Of a stretch of 64,000 nucleotides of DNA, positions 1 to 7,841 are shown piece by piece. Position 1 is the stretch's first letter. Each line of letters opens with the position of its first letter. Position numbers and translations under genes: made by a program. The notes below the pieces were generated by a model. The model had not been told where the DNA came from and did no database searches. It saw only the letters and a list, made by a program, of their open reading frames with translations. Source of the stretch: Qipengyuania_B sp965214525 (lineage in GTDB: Bacteria > Pseudomonadota > Alphaproteobacteria > Sphingomonadales > Sphingomonadaceae); NCBI GenBank assembly GCA_965214525.1, contig OZ243959.1:806001-870000 (forward strand), in the 5' to 3' direction.

Positions 1-88
1 AGCTCGTCTTCATCTCGTCGACGATGTCGATGCGGTTCAAAGCCCCGGAAGAGGCCGGGGGATCGAGAAGGTCGGTTTCTTCAGTCAA
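1..88 (-). CDS. gyrA: DNA gyrase subunit A, N-terminal fragment (partial)
   Basis: Only the first 29 codons lie in the window; the gene runs off the left edge. From a TTG at 88 the reading frame gives an acidic leader followed by RIDIVDEMKTS, the conserved sequence just before the catalytic core of GyrA (families continue with SYLDYAMSVIV). GyrA with GyrB introduces negative supercoils. A purine-rich GAGAG lies about 11 bases upstream of the TTG, and another in-frame TTG at 121 has no visible ribosome site. ParC has a different N-terminus, so GyrA is the better reading. The start codon choice is less certain than the identity. Confidence 0.75.
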   Translation of the reverse strand, partial: MTEETDLLDPPASSGALNRIDIVDEMKTS

Positions 89-378
89 TGGGTTGCTGTC
101 TCTCGCAAAGTTGCTCGGCAATTACGTTAGAGGACATAGCGGTTTTTGCCTAATTACGGACCTGCCGCCATGCGCATGAAGCGGTGTTTTTCCACAATTG
201 TCAGCCCGAATCTGCGATGTTCGGAACGCTAGCGTGCGTAGCAGGGAACCGGGCGCTTCATTCAAACGCTATTCACCACGAAATCGATAGAGCCGCAGAT
301 AGATAGATCGGGCGAGGGGGCGGGGCGCGGACTGCATGACTCCTTCCTGCCGACGAGCCGAAGAGGAGAGTTTTTATC
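89..378. other. Intergenic region between gyrA and the secreted repeat protein
   Basis: This 290-base divergent region holds no ORF that I can support. It must contain the promoters for gyrA (leftward) and for the gene at 379 (rightward). A clear purine-rich ribosome site (GAGGAGAG) sits at about 363-370, just before the rightward gene. I found no convincing named operator and no stable long hairpin. Confidence 0.5.
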
Positions 379-1698
379 ATGAATATGTCGCCTGTTTCCT
401 TATCCTTGCGCCCGCGACGTGCGGTTTCACGGATCGCGTTAGCCGTGGCGCTAGCGTGCGGCGTGGCCCTGACCGCAACCGCGATCGAGGCGCCGGTCCA
501 CGCGCAGAAAAAGCAAAAGAAAGACGCCGAGCCAAAGAAGGACTTTTCCGAGGCATTCATCAAGACATATCAGCCTTACGAACCTCTCGCTTCGGCGCAG
601 CCGCGCGATGGTGCGGCGTTGCGCGCAGCGGTTCCTTCGGTGATGGCCGCCGCCACGACACCCGACGACAGACTGGTTGCCGGCAATTTCGCGTATCAGG
701 CAGGTGCGGCAAACCAGGACAAGGCGTTGCAGCAGCAAGGGCTGGAAATGATGCTCGGCAGTGGCAAGTTGCCTGCGGAAAATGTCGGCTCGTTCAGCTT
801 CGCCGCAGGCCAGTTCGCTTACGAGGCGCAGGATTACGATGCTGCTCGGCGATATCTGCAAGCGTCAATGGATGCAGGGTACACCGAGAATGACCCGCGT
901 GCCCTGATTGCCGAAAGCTACTTCCAGCAGGAGCGGGCTCAGGAAGGCATCGAGGTGCTCAAGACGGCGATCCAGCAGCAGGTCGCGGCGGGGCAAGTCC
1001 CGGAGCGCGGGTGGTTGAAGCGTGGCCTGGGTCAATCCTACACTGCGAATCTTAACGCCGACGCGATGCAGTTCGGTCAATGGTTGGCAACCTATTACCC
1101 CGACAAGGAAAGCTGGGGCGATGCCATTGTCGTAGTTCGAAACCTTGGCGAATACGACGATGCGCAGATGCTCGATCTGTTGCGTCTGCAGCGCAGAACG
1201 GGGACATTCCGCGACGGGCGCGAGTATATTGAATATGTGGATTCCGCCGATCCGCGCCGTTTGCCCGGCGAAGTCGCGGCTGTGATCGAAGAGGGATACG
1301 CCTCGGGACTGCTGGACCGTGGCAACAGTTTCATCTCCGATGCCCGAACGAGCGCGCAGGATCGCATAGCGGCGGACAAGGCCGATCTGCCTTCGATCGA
1401 GCGTGATGCGAATGCCGGTTCGGCGAAACTCAATGTCGTATTGGCTGCCGCAGACACGTTCATGAATTACGATCAGCCAGGCAAGGCGGAGGCTTTCTAT
1501 CGCAAAGCCTTGGAAATGCCCGGCGCAGACCGCGGCATGATCCTGACTCGTCTGGGGATTGCGCAGGTGGATCAGGGGCAGTTTGCTCAGGCGCAAGCAA
1601 CGTTCGAGCAGGTTGAAGGCCCCCGGCAATCCGTTGCGCGGTTATGGGCGCTTTACGCCTTGCAACAAGGGGGCGTCTTGGCAACGCCAGTGAGTTGA
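379..1698 (+). CDS. Secreted tetratricopeptide-like repeat protein, function unknown
   Basis: 439 residues. The N-terminus is a classic signal peptide: basic residues at 11-18, a hydrophobic core at about 19-36, and a likely cleavage after Ala42 (VHA-Q), followed by a Lys-rich linker. The rest is rich in Ala, Gln and aromatic residues with TPR-like helix pairs, for example FAAGQFAYEAQDYDAARRYL near 137-156 and a C-terminal block near 375-410. It is therefore probably a periplasmic or surface helical-repeat scaffold. I do not recognise a named family, though sphingomonads carry similar proteins. The ATG at 379 has a good ribosome site; a second ATG follows two codons later. It stands alone and ends at a strong hairpin. 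Confidence 0.75.
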   Translation: MNMSPVSLSLRPRRAVSRIALAVALACGVALTATAIEAPVHAQKKQKKDAEPKKDFSEAFIKTYQPYEPLASAQPRDGAALRAAVPSVMAAATTPDDRLVAGNFAYQAGAANQDKALQQQGLEMMLGSGKLPAENVGSFSFAAGQFAYEAQDYDAARRYLQASMDAGYTENDPRALIAESYFQQERAQEGIEVLKTAIQQQVAAGQVPERGWLKRGLGQSYTANLNADAMQFGQWLATYYPDKESWGDAIVVVRNLGEYDDAQMLDLLRLQRRTGTFRDGREYIEYVDSADPRRLPGEVAAVIEEGYASGLLDRGNSFISDARTSAQDRIAADKADLPSIERDANAGSAKLNVVLAAADTFMNYDQPGKAEAFYRKALEMPGADRGMILTRLGIAQVDQGQFAQAQATFEQVEGPRQSVARLWALYALQQGGVLATPVS

Positions 1699-1709
1699 CC
1701 TTACCGAAC

Positions 1710-1749
1710 GCAAGGCGGCGCGGACGATCGAACGTCCACGCCGCCTTGC
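1710..1749. terminator. Bidirectional terminator hairpin between convergent genes
   Basis: The left arm 1710-1726 and right arm 1733-1749 pair as 11 bp, one C/A mismatch, then 5 bp, with a 6-base loop. It lies between the stop of the repeat protein (1698) and the stop of the NYN gene (1763, opposite strand). The T-tract is short (GTTT at 1750-1753), so the U-tail is weak. A role in ending transcription from both sides is inferred from position and stem strength. Confidence 0.7.
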
Positions 1750-1762
1750 CGTTTAAGGGCGA

Positions 1763-2488
1763 TCAGCGTAACCGTTTCACGTACAGATTGTTGTCACGAC
1801 GTTCGATCTTGAACTTGTCGATCTGGCGGAACAGGTCCGACAGGCGCTTGAACCCGTAGTTCCGGACATCGAAGCTTGAACGGTTACCGGCGATGTTGCC
1901 GACTTCGCTCATTGAGGCGAAGCCATCATCGTCGCGCTTGGCCGCTCGCCAGGCCGTGCCGAGCAACTCGATCACCTCGTCATCCACGACGTTCGTTTCG
2001 CGGCGGCTTTCGGTTTGCGAAGCGCCTTCGTCCTCTTCTCGAGACCCTCGAATCAACGCCGTGATATCCAGGAAGCGAGTGCATGCGGCTTTGAAGGCTG
2101 GCGGCGTCTTCGCCTCGCCGAATCCGTACACGTGCAACCCGTCCTGGCGTAACCGGGTCACCAGCGGCGTAAAATCACTGTCCGACGTCATCAGCCCGAA
2201 CGCATCCACCTTGCCTTGATAAAGCAGATCGATCGCATCGATCGTCATCGCCATGTCGGTCGCGTTCTTGCCTTTCGACACATCGAATTGTTGCTGCGGA
2301 CGAATTCCGAACTTGTTGGTGATCTTGTCCCAGTTCGCCAGATTGCCCTTGGCGAAGTTACCGTAAGCCCGCCGAATGTTGACCTGTCCCAACTCAGCCA
2401 TGACGGTCAGCACCGGGTCGATGCCCTGCGGTGTCGTGTTGTCGGCATCGATCAGCAGAGCGATATTGCGTTCAGGTTCGATAGGCAT
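1763..2488 (-). CDS. NYN (PIN-like) domain protein with C-terminal OST-HTH/LOTUS-like domain
   Basis: 241 residues. Residues 1-150 are a NYN domain of the LabA/DUF88 type: ALLIDADNTTP near 10-20 supplies the first acidic residues, NATDMAMTIDAI the middle acidic pair and MTSDSDFTPLV the last. These aspartates form the metal-binding nuclease site in the family. After an acidic linker (150-172), residues of about 172-241 (ELLGTAWRAA ... YGFKRLSDLF) look like an OST-HTH/LOTUS RNA-binding domain. The combination suggests an RNA-processing or RNA-binding role; the substrate is unknown. The ATG at 2488 has AAGGAG eight bases upstream. It diverges from lipA. Confidence 0.85.
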   Translation of the reverse strand: MPIEPERNIALLIDADNTTPQGIDPVLTVMAELGQVNIRRAYGNFAKGNLANWDKITNKFGIRPQQQFDVSKGKNATDMAMTIDAIDLLYQGKVDAFGLMTSDSDFTPLVTRLRQDGLHVYGFGEAKTPPAFKAACTRFLDITALIRGSREEDEGASQTESRRETNVVDDEVIELLGTAWRAAKRDDDGFASMSEVGNIAGNRSSFDVRNYGFKRLSDLFRQIDKFKIERRDNNLYVKRLR

Positions 2489-2585
2489 CGACGCTCCTTG
2501 CAGGCAGCAAGGCCGGTAGGCAAGCGCGTTGGCAAAGCGGCCCGTCCTGGTTGCGAGGCGATCGCTAACCCCTTAGATAAGCGCA

Positions 2586-3530
2586 ATGAACGATTTATCC
2601 TCCGTACCATCTCCCGACGGTCTGCGCCCTCCGCGTCAGCGCAAACCTGACTGGATCCGGGTGAAGGCACCTGTGGGCAAGGGATATCAGGAAACGCGCA
2701 AACTGATGCGAGACCTCAATCTCAACACGGTGTGCGAAGAGGCCGCCTGCCCTAATATCGGCGAATGCTGGGAAAAAAAACACGCGACCGTCATGATCCT
2801 GGGCGATGTGTGCACGCGCGCCTGCGCGTTCTGCAACGTCAAGACAGGCATGCCCCGGATCGTCGATCCGCTCGAACCGGAGCATGTGGCAACGGCTGCC
2901 GGGGAAATGGGTCTCGAGCATATCGTCATAACCAGCGTGGATCGTGACGATCTGCCGGATGGCGGGGCGGGGCAGTTCGTAAAGGTCATCCGCGCTCTTC
3001 GCAGGGAGGCGCCCGGCACCACTATCGAGATATTGACGCCTGACTTCAGGGGCAAGATGCGTGGCGCGGTAGAAGCGATTTGCGAGGCCGGGCCCGATGT
3101 CTACAACCACAACCTCGAAACAGTCCCGAGATTGTATCCGACCATTCGACCCGGAGCGCGTTACTACGCCTCGTTGCGGTTGCTGGAAGAGGTGAAGCAT
3201 CACGATCCGATGATCTTCACCAAATCCGGCATCATGATGGGATTGGGTGAGCAGCGGCTGGAAGTGCACCAGGTCATGGATGATATGCGTAGCGCCGATA
3301 TCGATTTCATCACGATGGGCCAGTATCTGCAACCGACCCCCAAACATGCGGCTGTCGAGGATTTCGTAACTCCGAAGGCGTTTGCCGCGTTCGGCGCGAT
3401 CGCACGTGCCAAGGGCTTTTTGCAGGTCGCATCCAGCCCGTTGACGCGATCGAGTTACCACGCCGGGGATGACTTTGCAGCGATGAAGGCATCGCGAGAG
3501 CGCAAACTGGCGCGGACGGTGGCGGGATAA
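2586..3530 (+). CDS. lipA: Lipoyl synthase
   Basis: 314 residues, normal length. This radical-SAM enzyme inserts two sulphurs into octanoyl groups on E2 proteins such as PdhC, and on GcvH. The auxiliary cluster cysteines are C50, C55 and C61 (CEEAACPNIGEC), and the radical-SAM cluster is C76, C80 and C83 (CTRACAFC). The family's C-terminal RSSYHA motif is near 296-301. The E2 that needs this cofactor is in the same window (25617-26966). It is followed 3 bases later by a START-domain gene, so the two are probably cotranscribed. Confidence 0.97.
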   Translation: MNDLSSVPSPDGLRPPRQRKPDWIRVKAPVGKGYQETRKLMRDLNLNTVCEEAACPNIGECWEKKHATVMILGDVCTRACAFCNVKTGMPRIVDPLEPEHVATAAGEMGLEHIVITSVDRDDLPDGGAGQFVKVIRALRREAPGTTIEILTPDFRGKMRGAVEAICEAGPDVYNHNLETVPRLYPTIRPGARYYASLRLLEEVKHHDPMIFTKSGIMMGLGEQRLEVHQVMDDMRSADIDFITMGQYLQPTPKHAAVEDFVTPKAFAAFGAIARAKGFLQVASSPLTRSSYHAGDDFAAMKASRERKLARTVAG

Positions 3531-3533
3531 ACA

Positions 3534-3989
3534 ATGCCGGGTATCCGCAAAACCAGACAGCTGCCTTACAGCCAGGAACAGATGTTCGATCTCGTCGCCG
3601 ACGTGAAACGGTATCCCGAGTTCCTGCCGTGGGTTGTCGCCACCCGTGTGCGGTCCGACAACGAAACGGAAATGGTCGCGGATATGCTTATCGGTTTCAA
3701 GGCGATCCGCGAGAAGTTCACCTCGAAGGTTCGGAAAGAGCGGCCTTACGCCTTACAGGTCCAGTATGTTGATGGACCGTTGCAGGATCTTGATAATCGC
3801 TGGCAATTCAAGTCACGCGAGGATGGTGGATGCGAACTCGATTTCTGCGTTGACTTCGCCTTCAAGAACCGTGTCTTCGAGGCGCTCGCGGGACAGTATT
3901 TCGATCGCGCATTCCGCAAGATGGTCGCTGCCTTCGAAGAGCGGGCGGACGAATTGTACGGCCAGCAAAAGCAGGTTGCGAACGGCTAG
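3534..3989 (+). CDS. Coq10/RatA-type START-domain protein (ubiquinone-binding)
   Basis: 151 residues forming one polyketide-cyclase/START fold (SRPBCC). The N-terminal YSQEQMFDLVADVKRYPEFLPW is the family hallmark. Mitochondrial Coq10 and bacterial RatA belong here. In alphaproteobacteria the protein is thought to bind or deliver ubiquinone, and the RatA name (ribosome association toxin) is carried over from E. coli. The ATG lies 3 bases after the lipA stop. The stop overlaps the convergent cinA/pncC stop by 4 bases. Confidence 0.88.
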   Translation: MPGIRKTRQLPYSQEQMFDLVADVKRYPEFLPWVVATRVRSDNETEMVADMLIGFKAIREKFTSKVRKERPYALQVQYVDGPLQDLDNRWQFKSREDGGCELDFCVDFAFKNRVFEALAGQYFDRAFRKMVAAFEERADELYGQQKQVANG

Positions 3990-4501
3990 CCAGGCGGATC
4001 AGGAAGAAGCATTTCAAGAGCGCACATCGTTGCCTGATAGCGCACTTCAGAACGGGTATTGGCGTCGAACCGCTTCAGTTCGCTTTCTTGTTCGGTATCA
4101 CGGTCTCTTACGGATCGCGCGAACACGACCGTACCGACAGGTTTGAGGTCGGTTCCACCGCCCGGCCCAGCAACTCCGCTGATCGCTACCGCGACGTCGG
4201 CGTTCGAATTCTTCAGCGCGCCTTGCGCCATTGCCCATACGCTCGCAACGGATACCGCTCCGAACGTTTCGATAAGGTCGCTCGCGACATCGACGCTTTC
4301 GATCTTGGCAGCGTTGGAATACGTGACGAAGCCCCGATCGAGCACTTCGGAAGATCCGGGGATCTCGGTCAACGCTGCACAAACCAGGCCTCCTGTGCAG
4401 CTTTCCGCAACCGTTATCGTGCGTCCGATCGCACGGTTCTGATCGATGACGCGCCTTGCCAGGTCGACGATGGCTTGAGGCAACAGGCTTTCGTTAGGCA
4501 T
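3986..4501 (-). CDS. pncC: CinA C-terminal-type nicotinamide-nucleotide amidase
   Basis: 171 residues, equal to the stand-alone CinA C-terminal domain. Residues 31-37 read VAESCTGG, and the later AISGVAGPGGGT is the second signature. The family deamidates nicotinamide mononucleotide to nicotinate mononucleotide in NAD recycling. The N-terminal COG1058 domain of full CinA is absent, as in most proteobacterial PncC. It starts 9 bases after the ispDF stop, so it is probably the second gene of that operon. Confidence 0.9.
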   Translation of the reverse strand: MPNESLLPQAIVDLARRVIDQNRAIGRTITVAESCTGGLVCAALTEIPGSSEVLDRGFVTYSNAAKIESVDVASDLIETFGAVSVASVWAMAQGALKNSNADVAVAISGVAGPGGGTDLKPVGTVVFARSVRDRDTEQESELKRFDANTRSEVRYQATMCALEMLLPDPPG

Positions 4502-4510
4502 TCGGGGGAA

Positions 4511-5662
4511 CTACCCAGCTTTCTCGAGCGTCGCAATGGCCTGCGCGGCGATGCCTTCTCCACGCCCCGTCAAGCCAAGTCCCTCGGTCGTGGTTGCCTT
4601 GATATTGACGCAGGCGCTGTCGATCGCCAGCAATCGAGCGACCTTGTCCTGCATCTGCTGGCGGTATGGTCCAATTTTCGGGGCTTCGCAGATAAGGGTG
4701 ATATCGACATTGGCGATGTGATAGCCCTGGTTTGCCACCAGTTCGCGTGCATGTTCGACAAACTTGGAGGAACTGGCGCCTTTCCATTGCGAGTCAATGG
4801 GCGGAAAATGGATCCCGATGTCCCCCGCACCAATGGCACCCAGCAAGGCATCGACGAGCGCGTGCAGGCCGACATCGGCATCGCTGTGACCCGACAACCC
4901 CTTGTCATAAGGCACGAGCACGCCGGCAAGCCATAATTCCTCATTCTCGACCAACCGATGCACGTCGAATCCCATGCCGGTGCGGATCGATGGCGTAGTC
5001 ATTTGAAAATCCCTTGCGAAGGTAACCTTGGCCAGTGCTTCGTCACCTGCAACGAGCGCGACGCGCTGCCCCGCGGCTTGCAAGACCTGTGCATCGTCCC
5101 CCGCGTCCGGCGAACCTGTCCACGAACGGTGCGCGCCAAGTATATCTTCGTAGCGAAAGCCTTGCGGAGTCTGCACCCGGCGCAGGTGTTCGCGATCGAG
5201 ATAGCCAGTTCCAAACTCTTGTGCTTGCGTCACGATGCTATCCACAACGGGCAACACGGGGATGACCCCGACATTATCGTTCAATGCGTTCAATATGCGC
5301 ATAACGACGGAACCGGGTAGGGTCGGCCGGGCGGCATCGTGGATCAGGACAAGAGCGGGGGGTTCGTTCGCCAACGCTTCCAAGGCGTTGCAAACCGATT
5401 GCTGCCTTGTCCGCCCTCCGGTGACTAAATCTACGGAACCAAGGCCAATAAGGGCCGCGGCAGCTTGGTCGTGCCAGCCATCGGGAATGGCGACCAATAC
5501 CCGCGTCGGCTCGGCATCGAGCATCGCCTCTACCGAATGGCGGATCAAAGGCTTACCCCGATACAGCGCGAATTGCTTGGGAACCGCGCCGCCGGCGCGC
5601 TGTCCTTGCCCCGCAGCAACTATGATCGCTGTGAACGGCGCGAGGCTTTTGGAACGCATCAT
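4511..5662 (-). CDS. ispDF: Bifunctional IspD/IspF isoprenoid synthesis enzyme
   Basis: About 383 residues. The N-terminal half is IspD (2-C-methyl-D-erythritol 4-phosphate cytidylyltransferase), with AAGQGQRAGG and PKQF near the start binding CTP. From about 230 it is IspF (MECDP synthase), with the metal ligands in GFDVHR and SGHSDADV. The two enzymes catalyse non-consecutive steps of the MEP pathway (IspE lies between). Fusion is common in alphaproteobacteria. The frame is open further upstream, but homology begins at MRSKSLAPF; ATGs at 5662 and 5659 are both possible. It diverges from dusB. Confidence 0.95.
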   Translation of the reverse strand: MMRSKSLAPFTAIIVAAGQGQRAGGAVPKQFALYRGKPLIRHSVEAMLDAEPTRVLVAIPDGWHDQAAAALIGLGSVDLVTGGRTRQQSVCNALEALANEPPALVLIHDAARPTLPGSVVMRILNALNDNVGVIPVLPVVDSIVTQAQEFGTGYLDREHLRRVQTPQGFRYEDILGAHRSWTGSPDAGDDAQVLQAAGQRVALVAGDEALAKVTFARDFQMTTPSIRTGMGFDVHRLVENEELWLAGVLVPYDKGLSGHSDADVGLHALVDALLGAIGAGDIGIHFPPIDSQWKGASSSKFVEHARELVANQGYHIANVDITLICEAPKIGPYRQQMQDKVARLLAIDSACVNIKATTTEGLGLTGRGEGIAAQAIATLEKAG

Positions 5663-5733
5663 GCCGGCATTCGCTAGCCGCTTGCTGGCGTTGCTGCAAT
5701 GCGGTAGTGATTGCCCGTTATTTGGGCAGACGT

Positions 5734-6753
5734 ATGACATCAACTCCACACCCACCACCGGCGATCCAACCGATCGACATCGGTCCGGTCCGGATCAACG
5801 TGCCGGTGATCCTCGCGCCGATGACGGGTGTGACGGACCTGCCGTTCCGTCGACTGGTTCGCCGGTATGGGTCCGGCCTTAACGTCACGGAAATGATCGC
5901 CAGCCCCGCGATGATCCGCGAAACGCGGCAGAGCCTGCAGAAGGCAGCCTGGCATCCCAGCGAGGAACCGGTATCGGTCCAGCTTGCCGGCTGCTCCCCC
6001 GGCGAGATGGCAGAGGCCGCGAAACTCAACGAGGATCGCGGTGCGGCCATCATCGACATCAACATGGGATGCCCGGTCAAGAAGGTCGTCAACGGCGATG
6101 CCGGCAGCGCGCTTATGCGAGACCTCCCGCTTGCGGCCAGCCTGATCAAGGCTACCGTGGATGCGGTAGCGGTCCCGGTCACCGTGAAGATGCGCATGGG
6201 CTGGGACCATCAATCCCTGAACGCGCCTGCGCTTGCTCATATCGCGGAGGACCTCGGCGCGAAGATGGTAACCGTTCATGGCCGGACGCGGTGTCAGATG
6301 TACAAGGGGCGCGCCGACTGGTCGTTCATCCGAACGGTGAAGGATGCAGTATCCATACCGGTGATCGCCAACGGGGATATCAACGGGATTGCCGATGCGA
6401 CCCAAGCGCTTGCACAATCCGGAGCAGATGGCGTGATGATCGGACGGGGGGCCTACGGCAAGCCCTGGCTCATCGGGCAGGTCATGCGATGGATGGAAAC
6501 GGGCACTTCGCGCTCCGATCCCGACGTCGACGAACAATACGCCCTTATTATCGAACATTATCGCGACATGCTGGCGCATTACGGCGAGGTTGTGGGCGTG
6601 CGTATCGCCCGGAAGCATGTGGGTTGGTATACCAAGGGGTTCCCCGGATCGGCCGAATTTCGCAACCGCGTGAATTTTATTGACGATGCCGAGGCGGTCT
6701 TGGGCGAGCTCGAGCGCTTCTACGAACCCTTCCGCCAGCGATGCGCGGCTTGA
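5734..6753 (+). CDS. dusB: tRNA-dihydrouridine synthase B (NifR3)
   Basis: 339 residues from the ATG at 5734; a GTG at 5707 is also in frame but adds non-conserved residues. This FMN enzyme reduces uridines in the tRNA D-loop. Signatures are ILAPMTGVTDLPFR near 27-40, NMGCPVKKV with the catalytic Cys, and MIGRGAYGKPWL. It heads the classic alphaproteobacterial nifR3-ntrBC-ntrYX-hfq-hflX cluster and overlaps ntrB by 13 bases, which implies coupled translation. Confidence 0.95.
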   Translation: MTSTPHPPPAIQPIDIGPVRINVPVILAPMTGVTDLPFRRLVRRYGSGLNVTEMIASPAMIRETRQSLQKAAWHPSEEPVSVQLAGCSPGEMAEAAKLNEDRGAAIIDINMGCPVKKVVNGDAGSALMRDLPLAASLIKATVDAVAVPVTVKMRMGWDHQSLNAPALAHIAEDLGAKMVTVHGRTRCQMYKGRADWSFIRTVKDAVSIPVIANGDINGIADATQALAQSGADGVMIGRGAYGKPWLIGQVMRWMETGTSRSDPDVDEQYALIIEHYRDMLAHYGEVVGVRIARKHVGWYTKGFPGSAEFRNRVNFIDDAEAVLGELERFYEPFRQRCAA

Positions 6754-7841
6754 CCGCTGAAGTTGCAGGGCATGCCGCGACGGCGCACGCAACTCCTTCA
6801 GCGACGGCACAGCTCAATGCCATACCTTACGCCATCGTTTGCATTGACGAGATAGGCCGTATCCTCGCGGCGAACGCTACGGCCGAAGAGATGTTGGGAT
6901 GCAGTTTGACGCGATTGCATCACAGGCGTTTGCCCGATGTGCTGCACTGCGAAGACGATCGCCTGCTACATCGAGTGATCCATACGGAAGGTACGCTGGT
7001 GATACACGGCATCGCGGTACGCCTAGCGCATAAGCGCACGATAATCGATCTGGCGGTCGCTCCGATGACGGATACCCAAGGAATGCGGACCGTCACATTG
7101 ATCGAGCAATCGCCGAACGCGCTCAAAGAACGCATCGATAGCTTGTCGTCTTTGCACGTTGGCCCCGCCGTTCTAGCTCATGAGATCAAGAACCCGCTGG
7201 CTGCAATCAAGGGCGCTGGCCAATTGCTGCAGCGAAAGTTGGGTAGCAGTGATCGAGGGTTGGCTGAAATCGTTGTCAAGGAGGCAGACCGGATCGCTGA
7301 GATGATCGATCGGATGGGGATGTTGGGCAGCTTGCAGCCTCTTGTTCTTAAGCCCTGTAATCCGCACACGGCCATTCGTAGCGCGGTCAATGCAATGCAC
7401 CTCGCTACACCTGCTGCAATCGCGATTGCGGAGGATTTCGATCCTTCCCTGCCGTCGATACGCGCCCATGGTCCGGCATTGGAGCAGGTTCTGCTGAACC
7501 TTCTTGCCAACGCCGCAGAGGCTTGCATGACGGTAAAGGAGCCGCAGGTAGTCGTACGAACGCGCTTTATCACGAACGCCGTAGTGAAGCTGTGTGCGGA
7601 CGCGGTAAGCCGTCCCCTGGCAATAGACATTCAGGTGATCGACAATGGTCCAGGCGTTTCCGATGCGATGAAGCAATCCGTGTTCGACCCGTTCGTAACA
7701 AGCAAGGGGCATGGAATGGGACTGGGCCTGGCGCTCGCCGTCAAGCTGATGCGGCAGATGGACGGCCGCCTCATCTACGAGCGCGACGAACGAGCGCAAG
7801 TCACGGTGTTCAGCGTCCAACTAGCGGAAGGCAGGCGCTGA
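6741..7841 (+). CDS. ntrB: Nitrogen-regulation sensor kinase NtrB
   Basis: 366 residues, soluble (no membrane segment). A PAS domain covers about 22-120. The H-box AHEIKNPL places the phospho-acceptor at His147. The N-box LLNLLANAAEA and the ATP-lid boxes DNGPG and GHGMGLGLAL follow. NtrB phosphorylates or dephosphorylates NtrC according to PII signalling. It starts inside the dusB end, and its TGA overlaps the ntrC ATG (TGATG at 7839-7843), so dusB, ntrB and ntrC are translationally linked. Confidence 0.94.
   Translation: MRGLTAEVAGHAATAHATPSATAQLNAIPYAIVCIDEIGRILAANATAEEMLGCSLTRLHHRRLPDVLHCEDDRLLHRVIHTEGTLVIHGIAVRLAHKRTIIDLAVAPMTDTQGMRTVTLIEQSPNALKERIDSLSSLHVGPAVLAHEIKNPLAAIKGAGQLLQRKLGSSDRGLAEIVVKEADRIAEMIDRMGMLGSLQPLVLKPCNPHTAIRSAVNAMHLATPAAIAIAEDFDPSLPSIRAHGPALEQVLLNLLANAAEACMTVKEPQVVVRTRFITNAVVKLCADAVSRPLAIDIQVIDNGPGVSDAMKQSVFDPFVTSKGHGMGLGLALAVKLMRQMDGRLIYERDERAQVTVFSVQLAEGRR

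Noticed and set aside
865..1629. A 254-codon frame on the minus strand inside the secreted repeat protein
   Set aside because: The plus-strand gene has a signal peptide, a ribosome site and repeats; the antisense frame has none.
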